Source of the DNA: Saccharothrix sp. S26
GTDB taxonomy: Bacteria; Actinomycetota; Actinomycetes; Mycobacteriales; Pseudonocardiaceae
NCBI RefSeq assembly: GCF_021390395.1
Contig: NZ_JAJUWT010000011.1
Span: 62,001 to 126,000, forward strand
Length of the DNA stretch: 64,000 nucleotides
Reading direction: 5' to 3'
In this document: piece by piece, positions 18,013 to 26,741 of the stretch
Layout: every line of letters begins with the position of its first letter
How positions within the stretch are numbered: position 1 is the first letter of the stretch
Program-made: the position numbers and the translations under genes
Notes under the pieces: generated by a model
Told to the model about the DNA's origin: nothing
Database searches by the model: none
What the model saw: the letters and a program-made list of their open reading frames with translations, nothing else

Positions 18013-18975
18013 TCAGGGCGTGACGACGGCGTGGCCCCGCACCCGGCCGCGCCGCACGTCCTCGATCGCGGCGGCCGCCTGGTCCAGGGGGTACGTGCGG
18101 TCCAGCACCGGCGCGACCGCCCCCGCCTCGATGAGCTCCCGGAGCAGCACCAGGTCGTCGAGGCGGTCCTCGTGCACGAGCGGTCGAGCCTTGATGCCCA
18201 GGAACGGCGCGGCGAGCACCGCCCGCAACCACCGGTCGACGCCCATGAACCACCGGCCGCCCGTGCCGCCGACGAGCGCGACCGTGCCGCCCGGCTTCAG
18301 CAGGCGCTTGAGCGTGCGCAGGGAGGGGTTGCCGAACAGGTCGACCACCACGTCGAACCCGCTCGCGGTCACCGGCCCGGCGGCGTGGTCGAGCACGTGG
18401 TCCGCGCCGAGGTCCGCGACCATCCCCGCCTTCGCCGCGCCGCACACGGCGGTCACCTCGGCCCCGTAGTGCTTGGCCAACTGCACGGCGTACGTGCCGA
18501 CGCACCCGGAAGCGCCCAGCACCAGAACCTTCTGCCCCACGCGGACCCGTCCCGCGTCCCGGACCGCCTGCAACGCGGTGAACCCGGCGATCGGCACGGC
18601 CGCTGCCTGCTCCGGCGTGAGGTTGGCGGGCTTGACCGTCACCTGGCCCTCGGGCACGGCGACGTACTCGCAGAACGCGCCGGAACACCACCCGAAGACC
18701 TCGTCGCCCACCTCGACGGAGGTCACACCGGCACCGATCGCCTCGACCGTGCCGGCCAGCTCCAGGCCGGGCACCTTGTTGCGCGGCCGGCGCAACCCGA
18801 CCACCGGCCGTGCCGCGTAGGGCAGGCCGCGCAGGATGTGCCAGTCGGAACCGGAGACCGCCGCGGCGCGAACACGCACGAGCACCTCGCCGTCCTTCAC
18901 CGAGGGCCGGTCGACGTCGTCGAGCCGCAGCACTTCTTCGGGGACGCCGTACGCGTCCTGGGTCATCGCTCTCAT
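18013..18975 (-). CDS. Zinc-type alcohol dehydrogenase/quinone reductase family protein
   Basis: A 320-residue medium-chain dehydrogenase. It has a GroES-like N-terminal half (PGLELAGTVEAIGAGV, VGDEVFGW) and a Rossmann half with LVLGASGCVGTYAVQLAK. The structural and catalytic zinc ligands of true alcohol dehydrogenases are absent, so it is more like the NADPH:quinone reductase branch. ATG 18975 overlaps the stop of the regulator gene as ATGA, making it the third gene of an operon with the XRE regulator and the membrane protein. Confidence 0.85.
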   Translation of the reverse strand: MRAMTQDAYGVPEEVLRLDDVDRPSVKDGEVLVRVRAAAVSGSDWHILRGLPYAARPVVGLRRPRNKVPGLELAGTVEAIGAGVTSVEVGDEVFGWCSGAFCEYVAVPEGQVTVKPANLTPEQAAAVPIAGFTALQAVRDAGRVRVGQKVLVLGASGCVGTYAVQLAKHYGAEVTAVCGAAKAGMVADLGADHVLDHAAGPVTASGFDVVVDLFGNPSLRTLKRLLKPGGTVALVGGTGGRWFMGVDRWLRAVLAAPFLGIKARPLVHEDRLDDLVLLRELIEAGAVAPVLDRTYPLDQAAAAIEDVRRGRVRGHAVVTP

Positions 18976-19196
18976 GAGTCGTCCTCCGGGTACTGGAACA
19001 CGTCGCCGAGCGGCACTTGGAACACGCGGGCGATCTGGAAGGCCATCTCCAGCGAGGGCGAGTAGCGGCCCTGCTCGATGGCGATGACGGTCTGGCGCGT
19101 GACGTCGAGTCGGCGGGCCAGCTCGGCCTGCGTCATCTCGCCGTGCGCGAAGCGGAGCGCGCGGATCGAGTTGGTGATCCTGGTCGGCTTGCCCAC
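18972..19196 (-). CDS. XRE-family transcriptional regulator
   Basis: A 74-residue helix-turn-helix protein, consisting of little more than the DNA-binding domain: MTQAELARRLDVTRQTVIAI is the classical HTH, followed by EQGRYSPSLEMAFQIARVF. GTG 19196 directly follows the TGA of the membrane-protein gene. Such very short XRE regulators paired with small multi-helix membrane proteins are common and often autoregulate. The inverted repeats at 19629-19700 in front of the operon are the likely target. Confidence 0.85.
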   Translation of the reverse strand: MGKPTRITNSIRALRFAHGEMTQAELARRLDVTRQTVIAIEQGRYSPSLEMAFQIARVFQVPLGDVFQYPEDDS

Positions 19197-19616
19197 TCAG
19201 AACCCCCGCCGGTACGCGACCAACTTGACCGCGGCCCCGAACACCGACCACACCACGAACACGGCGTAGATGGCGTTGGCGATCCAGAAGTGCGGCGCCT
19301 CGGCGAGCGCGAGCACGAGCGGCAGCACCATGCCGACCCCGAGCACGACGCTCGCGACGTGCTCGCCGAACCGGTTGATCTCCCGGTCCCGGGCGTCGGC
19401 CTTGTGGCTCTCGCTGGGCTTCGCGATCTCCACCGCGATACGCCCGACGATGGCCAGGCCGATGGAGATGCCGATCGCCCACAGCAGGGGCGCCACGTAC
19501 TCCGCCTCGACCACCGGTCCGTCACCGGCACGGCCGAGTACGACCACGACGTACCCCACGTAGGTCAGCGCGCTGACCACCAGGTACACCCACGTGCCCT
19601 TCTCCTCGTACGACAT
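19197..19616 (-). CDS. Small four-helix integral membrane protein
   Basis: A 139-residue protein with four predicted membrane segments (around residues 9-28, 41-61, 85-105, 110-132) and a hydrophilic loop KPSESHKADARDREINRFGEH in between. That loop followed by VLGVGMVLPLVLA resembles DUF2178-like membrane proteins that travel with XRE regulators. ATG 19616 has GGAGG seven bases upstream. First gene of the operon; it may sense a membrane signal for the regulator, which is inference. Confidence 0.7.
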   Translation of the reverse strand: MSYEEKGTWVYLVVSALTYVGYVVVVLGRAGDGPVVEAEYVAPLLWAIGISIGLAIVGRIAVEIAKPSESHKADARDREINRFGEHVASVVLGVGMVLPLVLALAEAPHFWIANAIYAVFVVWSVFGAAVKLVAYRRGF

Positions 19617-19628
19617 CGCCCGCCCTCC

Positions 19629-19700
19629 GATGTAAAGCAAACTTGACATCGCCAGTGTCGGCTCTACTTGACCTGATGTCAAGCATCTTTGACATCAGGT
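19629..19700 (-). promoter_or_regulatory. Promoter with two inverted-repeat operators
   Basis: Operator 1 (19629-19650) is GATGTAAAG-N4-CTTGACATC, an 8/9 inverted repeat. Operator 2 (19671-19700) is ACCTGATGTCAA-N6-TTGACATCAGGT, a perfect 12-bp inverted repeat. Both share the core TTGACATC. On the minus strand TTGACA with a 17-bp spacer to GACACT forms a sigma-70-like promoter, so a bound dimer would block it. The adjacent XRE regulator is the obvious candidate. Confidence 0.7.
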
Positions 19701-19852
19701 CTCGGCCGAAGAGCCCGCGTCGGACGTTTGGCCGGGAAGGAGTGGACCGGCGGCCCGCCGTGACGCCGACGCCGCCACATCGCCTGGATGCGCACGAACT
19801 CAGGCGAGTTGGAATAACGCGAAAACCTTGGGACAGTTTCTCCACAGTAGAA

Positions 19853-19869
19853 CCGCAATATTGCGGATT
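19853..19869 (+). promoter_or_regulatory. Palindromic site upstream of the eccD-eccC operon
   Basis: CCGCAATATTGCGGATT contains a perfect 14-bp palindrome and lies 91 bp before the first gene of the plus-strand type VII operon. A nearly identical 17-mer in the same relative orientation precedes the opposing operon (31769-31785). A TAACAT -10-like element at 19949-19954 is six bases before the GTG at 19961, suggesting a leaderless transcript. Confidence 0.55.
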
Positions 19870-19960
19870 CCGCCCGACCATCACCCCAATTCGCAAAGCC
19901 GAACGGAGGACGCACGCCGTGATCCGCTGCCGTGATGTGCAATGCCGTTAACATGAGAAC

Positions 19961-20200
19961 GTGGCGCGCGAATACGACACGCAACTCCTCGAGTCCGTCG
20001 CCGTCCGCCGCACCCGACTTCGGGAATCGATGCTCTGGGGGTGGGACCGGCGCATGCGGACGTGTTCCGACAACCTGAAGACGCTGGGGATCAGCGTGGT
20101 GCTGGCGGCGGTCGCGTGCGCGGGGTGTGTCGGGTGGTCGTACCTCCAGGAAGTCCTCGACGAGCGCCCCGCGTCGAGCACCCCCGCCGTGCGCCGATGA
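19961..20200 (+). CDS. Small single-pass membrane protein at the type VII locus
   Basis: A 79-residue protein with a charged N-terminal half (REYDTQLLESVAVRRTRLRE, DRRMRTCSDN) and one hydrophobic segment (about residues 44-62, LGISVVLAAVACAGCVGWSY). No known domain. Its stop overlaps the eccD start as ATGA, so the two are translationally coupled. It may be an accessory subunit of the secretion membrane complex; in place of EccB or EccE, neither of which is present nearby, it is far too short. Confidence 0.7.
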   Translation: MAREYDTQLLESVAVRRTRLRESMLWGWDRRMRTCSDNLKTLGISVVLAAVACAGCVGWSYLQEVLDERPASSTPAVRR

Positions 20201-21513
20201 CGACCGCCACGCCGGCCGGCCGGCTCACCCGGGTCACGCTGATCGGCCCCACCCGGCGGATCGACGTCGTGCTGCCGTCGGACGAGCCGCTCGGCGCCCT
20301 GCTCCCGGAGATGGTCGCCATGGTCGGCCACCGGCACGGCGGCGATCCTCGCGGCTTCCAGCTCGGCCTCGTCGACGGCACCGTGCTGCCGCCCGCCACC
20401 AGCCTCCGCGACGCGGGGGTCCCCGACGGCGCGGTGCTGCGCGTCGACCCGTTCACCGCGGCGCCGCCGGCGGCCGTCGTGTACGACATCCCCGACGAGC
20501 TCTCCGACGACCTGGACCGGCGTCCCGGGCGGTGGCACGACGCCGCGCGCGTGCGGACCGCGACCGGTGCGTGCGTCGTGGCGTCGGCGTTCGCGGCACA
20601 CGTCACCGCGGCGCAGGTCCCCGTCTGGGTCCTGACCGCGGCCGCGGTGGTGCTGCTCGCCGCCGGTCTGGGCGCCGCCGCGGCCGGGCGGCGCCCGGCG
20701 GGTGTCGCGCTGTTGCTCGGCGGCACGGCCTCTCTGGCGACGACCGTGCCCGCGTGGACGTCGTCCTGGCCTCATCGCTGGGCGCTGTGGGCGCTCGGCG
20801 CCGCCTGCGCCGTGGCGCTGCTCGGTGTCGCGACCGGCCACCGGCGGGCGGGTCTGCTCGGCGCGGGTGTGTCGCTGGCCCTGCTCGGCTGGTGGGTCGC
20901 CCTCGCCGCGGCGGGCCTGCCGGCACACCGGTCCGCCGCGTTGACGGCCGTCGTGACGGTCGGCCTCCTCGGGGTGCTGCCCAGGGTGGCGATGGTGTCG
21001 TCCGGTCTCACGAAGCTCGACGACCGGTTGAACACCGACGACTCCGTCCCCCGGCCGTCCGCCGAGGCCGCCGTGGACGCGGCGCACCGCGGCCTGGCCA
21101 CGGCCTGCGTGGCGGCCGTGTTGTCCGGCACGGCCGCGGGGCTGGTGCTCGCCACCTCCGACGGGTGGTCGGTCGCGCTCGCCGTGCTGCTGGCGGTGGT
21201 CCTGTTCCTGCGGCTGCGCGCGTTCCCGTTGACCGCCGAGGTGGTGTCGATGGTGACCGCTGCCCTGGTCGTGGTGGGCGCGCTGCTGGCGCGACTGGTC
21301 CGCGACCAGCCGCGGCTGTGGTGGGTGGCCGCCGTCGCGGCGCTGGTGGTGGTGCTGCTCGGGCTGCTGGTGCTGGGTCACCGGCCGCAGTCGCACGTGC
21401 GGGCACGCGCCCGGCAGTGGGCCGACCGGCTGGAGGGCCTCGCGGTGCTGGGCTCGGTGCCGGTGGCGGTGGGCGTCTTCGGCGTGTACTCGCGACTTCT
21501 CGACACCTTCTGA
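20197..21513 (+). CDS. eccD: Type VII secretion integral membrane protein EccD
   Basis: A 438-residue protein. Residues about 9-90 form a ubiquitin-like YukD/EccD N-terminal domain (RVTLIGPTRRIDVVLPSDEP, DGTVLPPATSLRDAGVPDGA, LRVDPF). The rest is a run of about eleven hydrophobic helices, as in EccD, the largest channel-region component of ESX inner-membrane complexes. A cytoplasmic loop is seen around LTKLDDRLNTDD. ATG 20197 overlaps the upstream stop (ATGA). Typical EccD is 450-510 residues, so this one is slightly short. Confidence 0.88.
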   Translation: MTTATPAGRLTRVTLIGPTRRIDVVLPSDEPLGALLPEMVAMVGHRHGGDPRGFQLGLVDGTVLPPATSLRDAGVPDGAVLRVDPFTAAPPAAVVYDIPDELSDDLDRRPGRWHDAARVRTATGACVVASAFAAHVTAAQVPVWVLTAAAVVLLAAGLGAAAAGRRPAGVALLLGGTASLATTVPAWTSSWPHRWALWALGAACAVALLGVATGHRRAGLLGAGVSLALLGWWVALAAAGLPAHRSAALTAVVTVGLLGVLPRVAMVSSGLTKLDDRLNTDDSVPRPSAEAAVDAAHRGLATACVAAVLSGTAAGLVLATSDGWSVALAVLLAVVLFLRLRAFPLTAEVVSMVTAALVVVGALLARLVRDQPRLWWVAAVAALVVVLLGLLVLGHRPQSHVRARARQWADRLEGLAVLGSVPVAVGVFGVYSRLLDTF

Positions 21514-21527
21514 CGCGGGGGAACGGT

Positions 21528-22445
21528 ATGACCGCGCAAGCGATGCCCCACCCGCCCCGAACCGGCGCGCCACCGCTGGTCCGGCGGGTGCCGCACGGCG
21601 ACTCGGCGGTCCGGCGCGCCCTGCGCACGGTCGGCCGCGCGATCACCGACGGGCGCGCCACGAGAGAGCTCGCCGACCTCGCGCGCCGGGCCGCGATGCC
21701 ACTGCCCACCAGCCGCAGGGTGGCGGTCGTGTCCGTGCACGGCGGCGCCGGGCGCACCGCCACCGCGGCGCTGCTCGCGTCCATCTACGCGGCCCGGCGT
21801 CGGCAACCGGTCCTGGCCGCCGACGCCGAGCCGTTCGGCGGCGCGCTGTCGTGGCGCCTCGGCCTCACCGCGCCACCGCCGCTCGCGTCGATCGCACCCG
21901 CGCTGCTCACCGCGCGCAGCGGCACGCTGGAGGACATCGCACACCTGTTGCCGAGGCTGCCTAACGGGTTGTGGGTCCTGCCCGGTGGTGCTCCCGGCAC
22001 ACCGCGCCTGTGCCGCGAGGTGACCACCGCGCTGTCCCGGCTGTTCGCGGTGATCGTCACCGACTGCCCGGGCGGCTTGAGCTCACCCAACACCACCGAG
22101 GTGCTGGCCGACGCGCACAGCGTCGTCATCGCTTGCGCCGCCACGCCCGACGCCGTGCGGTCCACTTACGACGCGGTCGCCCGCATCGCGGCCACCCGGG
22201 GTCCCACGGGGATGGGCCGCGCGGTGGTCGCGTTGAACGTCGTCAACCCGGCCGGGCTGGCCGCGCTGCGCGCCGACACGACCAAGAACGCGTTCGCCGG
22301 ACTCGGCGTACCCGTGGTCACCGTGCCGCACGACCGGCACCTCGCGGCCGGCGTGCCGCTCGTGCCGTCCAAGGTCGGGGAAGCCGCGCTGGTGGAGGCG
22401 ACGCGCCTCGCCGGCGAGGCGCTGGTCCGCGCGGCGCCGATGTGA
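21528..22445 (+). CDS. MinD/ParA-like protein of the type VII locus with degenerate P-loop
   Basis: A 305-residue SIMIBI-class NTPase fold. The P-loop region reads VVSVHGGAGRTATAALL: the glycines are present but the invariant Lys of GK[T/S] is Arg and the signature Lys of MinD (KGG) is His. Later elements such as VIVTDCPGG (Walker B-like) and ALNVVNP survive. MinD-like proteins occur in many ESX loci (for example EspI). Loss of the P-loop Lys suggests weak or no ATP hydrolysis. ATG 21528 has GGGGGA upstream; it lies between eccD and eccC. Confidence 0.75.
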   Translation: MTAQAMPHPPRTGAPPLVRRVPHGDSAVRRALRTVGRAITDGRATRELADLARRAAMPLPTSRRVAVVSVHGGAGRTATAALLASIYAARRRQPVLAADAEPFGGALSWRLGLTAPPPLASIAPALLTARSGTLEDIAHLLPRLPNGLWVLPGGAPGTPRLCREVTTALSRLFAVIVTDCPGGLSSPNTTEVLADAHSVVIACAATPDAVRSTYDAVARIAATRGPTGMGRAVVALNVVNPAGLAALRADTTKNAFAGLGVPVVTVPHDRHLAAGVPLVPSKVGEAALVEATRLAGEALVRAAPM

Positions 22446-22455
22446 CGGGGCACCG

Positions 22456-25400
22456 ATGACGACGAGAGCCGTACACCGCCCGGCCCGGGTGGTCCGCCCG
22501 GTCACCGCGCCGGTCACCCGTTACGTCAAGCCACCGCCCGCGTTGCCCGACGCCAAGAGCGGATCGGGCGTGCAAGCGCTCATTCCGATGGCCGGGGCCA
22601 GCGTGGCGATGAGCATGATGATGTTCATGCGCGGTTCGGGTTTCGCCGCGCTCGGGGCGGTCGTCATGGTCGTCTCGCTGGGCGCCGCCGGTGTCTTCTA
22701 CTTCACCCAGCGGGGCCAGGGCGCGCGCAAGCGGCGGGGCGAGCGGGAGGGCTACCTCGACGAGCTGGAGCGGTTGCGGGACGAGCTCCGGCGGGACGAG
22801 GACGAGCTGCGGGCACGCGCCACCGTGCTCGACCCGCCGGCGAGCCACCTGGTGAGCGTGGTCGCCGACCCGGCCCGGCTGTGGGAGCGCCGCCGGCCGG
22901 ACGTGGACTTCCTGCGGGTGCGGCTCGGCGTCGGCGCGCTGCCCGTGCGACCCGTGGTGATCCGTGAGCACGACACCTTCCGCACGCCCGACCCGTTCAT
23001 GCTCCAGCAGGCCGAAGCGGTGATCCGGCGGTTCGCGCTGACGTCCGGGATGCCGCTGCGGGTGGACCTGGACCGGGCGGGCGACGTCAGCGTGATCGGC
23101 GATCGCCGGGAGGACGTGGTGGCCGTCGCCCGGGCGGTGTTCGCCCAGGCCGCGGCGTTCCACGCGCCCGAGGACCTGACGATCGCGGTCGTCACGACGG
23201 CCGAACGGGCTGCCGAGTGGGCCTGGGCGCGCTGGTTGCCGCACGCGCTGCACCGGGTGGGCATCGGCCCGTCCGGTCCCGTGCCACTGGTCGTGACCTC
23301 GCCCGCCACGCTCGTCGCGCTGCTCGCCGACGACATCGCCGAGCGCGTGCAGCGGGCGGCCCGACCGCACAGGTCGAACGACACCACCGAAGTCGCACGG
23401 CTCGGCCCGAGGCTCCTCGTCCTCGACGACGCGCACGGCGCGATCGCCGGGGTGATCCCCGTCCCCGACCGGACCACCAGCCTGGCCGCGCTCGGCATCA
23501 CCGTCGTGCACCTGCTGGCCGACCGGCTGCACGAGCCGGAGGAGGTCTCCCGGCGGATCACCGTCGACGGCGGCGCCGTCGTCCTGGAAGACCTCACCGC
23601 CGACCCGCCGGTCCGCGTGCGCGGTGACGTCGACGACGCCTCGCTGCCGTTCGTGACCGGGCTGGCGCGCGTGCTGGCGCCGCTGCGGCTGTCCGCCGAC
23701 TCCTACGACGACGGCACCGGCAGCCCGCCCGCCGACTTCACCGACCTGCTCGGGTTGTCCGACCCGTCCCGGATCGAGGTCGACGACCTCTGGAAGCCGC
23801 GGTCCGGACGCGACTTCCTGCGCGTTCCCCTGGGTGTGGGCGAGACCGGCAAGCCTGTCGTGCTGGACCTCAAGGAAGCCGCCCAGCACGGCATGGGCCC
23901 GCACGGCCTGTGCGTCGGCGCCACCGGGTCGGGCAAGAGCGAACTCCTGCGCACCCTCGTGCTGGCCCTCGCCGCGACACACGCACCGGAGCAGTTGGCC
24001 ATGGTGCTGGTCGACTACAAGGGTGGCGCCACCTTCGCCCCGTTCACCGCCCTGCCGCATGTCGCGGGCCTCATCACGAACCTGTCGGCGGACGCGACGA
24101 TGGTGGAGCGGGCCTACCAGAGCATCGAGGGCGAGGTGGACCGCCGCCAGCAGCTGCTGTCCGACGCGGACAAGTCGAGCGACATCAGGGCGTACCACGA
24201 GTGGCGGGCCAAGCGCGGCGACCGGGACGAGTGGCCGCCACTGCCGCACCTGCTCGTGCTGATCGACGAGTTCGGCGAACTGCTCACCGCGAAGCCCGAG
24301 TTCGTCGACCTGTTCCTGCGCATCGGCCGGGTCGGGCGGTCGATCGGGGTGCACCTGCTGTTGTCCAGCCAGCGCGTGGAGCAGGGCAAGCTGCGTGGTT
24401 TGGACACCTACCTGTCCTACCGGATCGGGTTGCGCACGCTCAGCGAGATGGAGTCGCGGACGGTGCTGGACAACCCGGACGCGTTCCACCTGCCTTCGCT
24501 GCCGGGCACCGGCTACCTCAAGGTCGACGTCACGCACTACGAGAAGTTCAAGTCGGCGTACGTCTCCGGCCCGCTCGTCGACGGCGAGGCCGAGGCAGCG
24601 CCGGTCACCGGCCCGCTGGTCAGACCGGCCCTGGAGTGGGGGCGGGTCGAGACGGCGGCGCCGGCCGCGGCACCCGCGCCGACCCGGGCCGGCGGCGGCC
24701 CGACCCTGATGTCGACCGTGGTCGGTCGACTCGCCGGCGCGGCCGACCGGGTACCGGCGATCTGGCTGCCGCCGCTGCCGGCGGCCGTCGCCCTCGACCG
24801 GGCCGCGGGCGGGTACGACGTCACGCCGGACGGGGTCCGGCTGCGGGCCGCCGCGGGGGACGCGCGCGTGCCGGTCGGCGTGCTCGACGATCCCGCGCGC
24901 CAGTGGCAGGGGCCTTGGCTGCTCGACCTGTCCTCCGGCGGCGGCCACCTGCTCCTCGTCGGCGGTCCGGGGTCCGGCAAGAGCACCGCCCTGCGCACGA
25001 TCACCCTGGGCCTGGCCGCCTCGCGGACACCCACCGACGTGGGCGTCTACGGCATCGACCTGCTCGGCAACGGCCTGCGGCCGCTGGAGAACCTGCCGCA
25101 CGTCGGCGGCGTGGCGGGCCGCGACAACCGCGAGCGCGTGCGCCGCACCGTCGACGAGGTGCACGCCATGCTCAGTGAACGCGAGCGCCTGTTCGCGCTG
25201 TACCAGTGGGACACCGTGGCCGACCTGCGTGCCGCCCCCGACGTCCCCGACCGGCCGACGTGCATCGAGGTCGTGCTGCTGATCGACGGGTACGGCCAGC
25301 TCTCCGCCGAGTTCGAAGAGCTGGAGACCAAGGTCCACGACCTGCTCACCCGCAGCGGCCGGTACGGCATCCACGTGGTGGCCACCGCGCGGCGGTGGAA

Positions 25401-26391
25401 CGAGGTCCGCAACGCGCAGCAGCACGCGTTCGCCAACCGCGTCGAACTGCGGATGGCCGACCCGAGCGAGTCGAACATCGACGCCAAAGCGGCCAAGCAG
25501 ATTCCGCCGAACAACCCGGGCCGGGCGATCACCTCGACCAAGCTGCACGGCCAGTTCGCGCTGCCACGCCTGGACTCCGTGCCCGACCCCACCGGTTCGG
25601 GCCTGGCCGCCGCGGCGGCCACTATCCGCTCGGCCTGGGTCGGGCCCGTGCCGCCGGAGGTGCGCGTGCTGCCCCCGGTGCTCCGCGCGGACCTGCTCGC
25701 CGGTGCCGCGCCGGAGGCCGGGAGCGTCGCGTTCGGCGTGTTCGAGGAGGACTTCACCCCGGCCGTCCTGGACCTGTTCGGCCGCGACCAGCACCTCTTG
25801 GTGTTGGGGGACTCCGGCGCGGGCAAGACGAACCTGCTGCGGTTGGTCGCCGCCGACCTGGCGGGCCGTTTCGCCGAGGACCGGATCGTGTTCGCCGTGT
25901 ACGACCCGCGCGGCGGTCTGCGCGACGCCGTGCCCGAGGAGCTGAACGGCGGCTACGCGACCAACGCGATCGAGGCGCAGAAGCTGACCGCCGCCGTGTG
26001 CGAGGAGCTGACCGAACGCGTCGAGAACCGGCGTTCCGGCCCTCGGGTCGTGCTGCTGGTGGACGACTACGACGTCCTCTCCGCGTCCGGCACCCAACCC
26101 CTGGGCGGCTTCGTGCCGTTCGTGGCGTCGGGCCGGGACATCGGGCTGCACGTGGTGATGGCACGACGCGTCGCCGGTGCGTCGCGAGGGCTGTTCGAGC
26201 CGTTCACGATGAACGTGCGCGAGTCGGGCTGCCTGAGCCTGGTGATGTCCGGCGACCGCAGCGAGGGGCTGCTGTTCACCGGGGTGCGCCCCACGTCCCT
26301 GCCGGTGGGCAGGGCGCAGCACGTGCGGCCGGGCGACCCGGTCCGCATCGTCCAGACCGCTTACCTCGACCAGGGCGGAGGCGAGCCGTGA
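22456..26391 (+). CDS. eccC: Type VII secretion ATPase EccC (FtsK/SpoIIIE family)
   Basis: A 1311-residue motor protein. Two hydrophobic segments lie near residues 45-85, then three ATPase domains with intact Walker A motifs: GATGSGKSE (about residue 488), GGPGSGKST (about 836) and GDSGAGKTN (about 1118). Walker B regions include LLVLIDEFGE and VLLIDGYGQ. EccC recognises C-terminal signals of WXG100 substrates and drives export. It is a fused EccCa/EccCb form like that of ESX-3/4/5. ATG 22456 follows the MinD-like gene by 10 bp and its stop overlaps the next gene as GTGA. Confidence 0.95.
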   Translation: MTTRAVHRPARVVRPVTAPVTRYVKPPPALPDAKSGSGVQALIPMAGASVAMSMMMFMRGSGFAALGAVVMVVSLGAAGVFYFTQRGQGARKRRGEREGYLDELERLRDELRRDEDELRARATVLDPPASHLVSVVADPARLWERRRPDVDFLRVRLGVGALPVRPVVIREHDTFRTPDPFMLQQAEAVIRRFALTSGMPLRVDLDRAGDVSVIGDRREDVVAVARAVFAQAAAFHAPEDLTIAVVTTAERAAEWAWARWLPHALHRVGIGPSGPVPLVVTSPATLVALLADDIAERVQRAARPHRSNDTTEVARLGPRLLVLDDAHGAIAGVIPVPDRTTSLAALGITVVHLLADRLHEPEEVSRRITVDGGAVVLEDLTADPPVRVRGDVDDASLPFVTGLARVLAPLRLSADSYDDGTGSPPADFTDLLGLSDPSRIEVDDLWKPRSGRDFLRVPLGVGETGKPVVLDLKEAAQHGMGPHGLCVGATGSGKSELLRTLVLALAATHAPEQLAMVLVDYKGGATFAPFTALPHVAGLITNLSADATMVERAYQSIEGEVDRRQQLLSDADKSSDIRAYHEWRAKRGDRDEWPPLPHLLVLIDEFGELLTAKPEFVDLFLRIGRVGRSIGVHLLLSSQRVEQGKLRGLDTYLSYRIGLRTLSEMESRTVLDNPDAFHLPSLPGTGYLKVDVTHYEKFKSAYVSGPLVDGEAEAAPVTGPLVRPALEWGRVETAAPAAAPAPTRAGGGPTLMSTVVGRLAGAADRVPAIWLPPLPAAVALDRAAGGYDVTPDGVRLRAAAGDARVPVGVLDDPARQWQGPWLLDLSSGGGHLLLVGGPGSGKSTALRTITLGLAASRTPTDVGVYGIDLLGNGLRPLENLPHVGGVAGRDNRERVRRTVDEVHAMLSERERLFALYQWDTVADLRAAPDVPDRPTCIEVVLLIDGYGQLSAEFEELETKVHDLLTRSGRYGIHVVATARRWNEVRNAQQHAFANRVELRMADPSESNIDAKAAKQIPPNNPGRAITSTKLHGQFALPRLDSVPDPTGSGLAAAAATIRSAWVGPVPPEVRVLPPVLRADLLAGAAPEAGSVAFGVFEEDFTPAVLDLFGRDQHLLVLGDSGAGKTNLLRLVAADLAGRFAEDRIVFAVYDPRGGLRDAVPEELNGGYATNAIEAQKLTAAVCEELTERVENRRSGPRVVLLVDDYDVLSASGTQPLGGFVPFVASGRDIGLHVVMARRVAGASRGLFEPFTMNVRESGCLSLVMSGDRSEGLLFTGVRPTSLPVGRAQHVRPGDPVRIVQTAYLDQGGGEP

Positions 26392-26741
26392 CGTTCGACA
26401 TCGTGGCGCTGTGCCGGGACAACCCGGATCCGGGGGCCGTGATCGCGGCCATGACGGCGGCCGGCCCCGAACTCCGCGTCGACACCGTCGAGGGGGCGCG
26501 GCTCATCCAGCTGTACCACCCGGGCGGCCGCCTCCTGTTCACCACCGAGTCAGCGCGCCTCGTGCAGACCCGCGGCGAGGTCCGGCGGCTGCTCGGCGTG
26601 GAGGGCGACGACGTGCCCCACCCGGCGTGGTGGGTGGAGTGCAGGTCCCCTGGCGGCGACCCGGAAGCGGAAGCAGCGGCCCGCCGGTTCACCGCGGCGC
26701 TCGTGTCCCTCGTCGGAGGTGTGTCGTGGTCGAGCCGGTGA
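26388..26741 (+). CDS. Hypothetical protein coupled to eccC
   Basis: 117 residues, GTG 26388 overlapping the eccC stop (GTGA). A compact alpha/beta protein (FDIVALCRDNPDPGAVIAAM, GARLIQLYHPGGRLLFTTES, PAWWVECRS) with no signal peptide or membrane helix. No family is recognised. Its strict coupling to eccC suggests a cytoplasmic accessory factor, perhaps a chaperone or regulator of the export ATPase; this is inference from position alone. Confidence 0.7.
   Translation: MTFDIVALCRDNPDPGAVIAAMTAAGPELRVDTVEGARLIQLYHPGGRLLFTTESARLVQTRGEVRRLLGVEGDDVPHPAWWVECRSPGGDPEAEAAARRFTAALVSLVGGVSWSSR

Noticed and set aside
22318..26322. 1334-codon minus-strand open frame over eccC
   Set aside because: A shadow of EccC with Arg/His/Gln-rich translation; EccC has three intact Walker A motifs.
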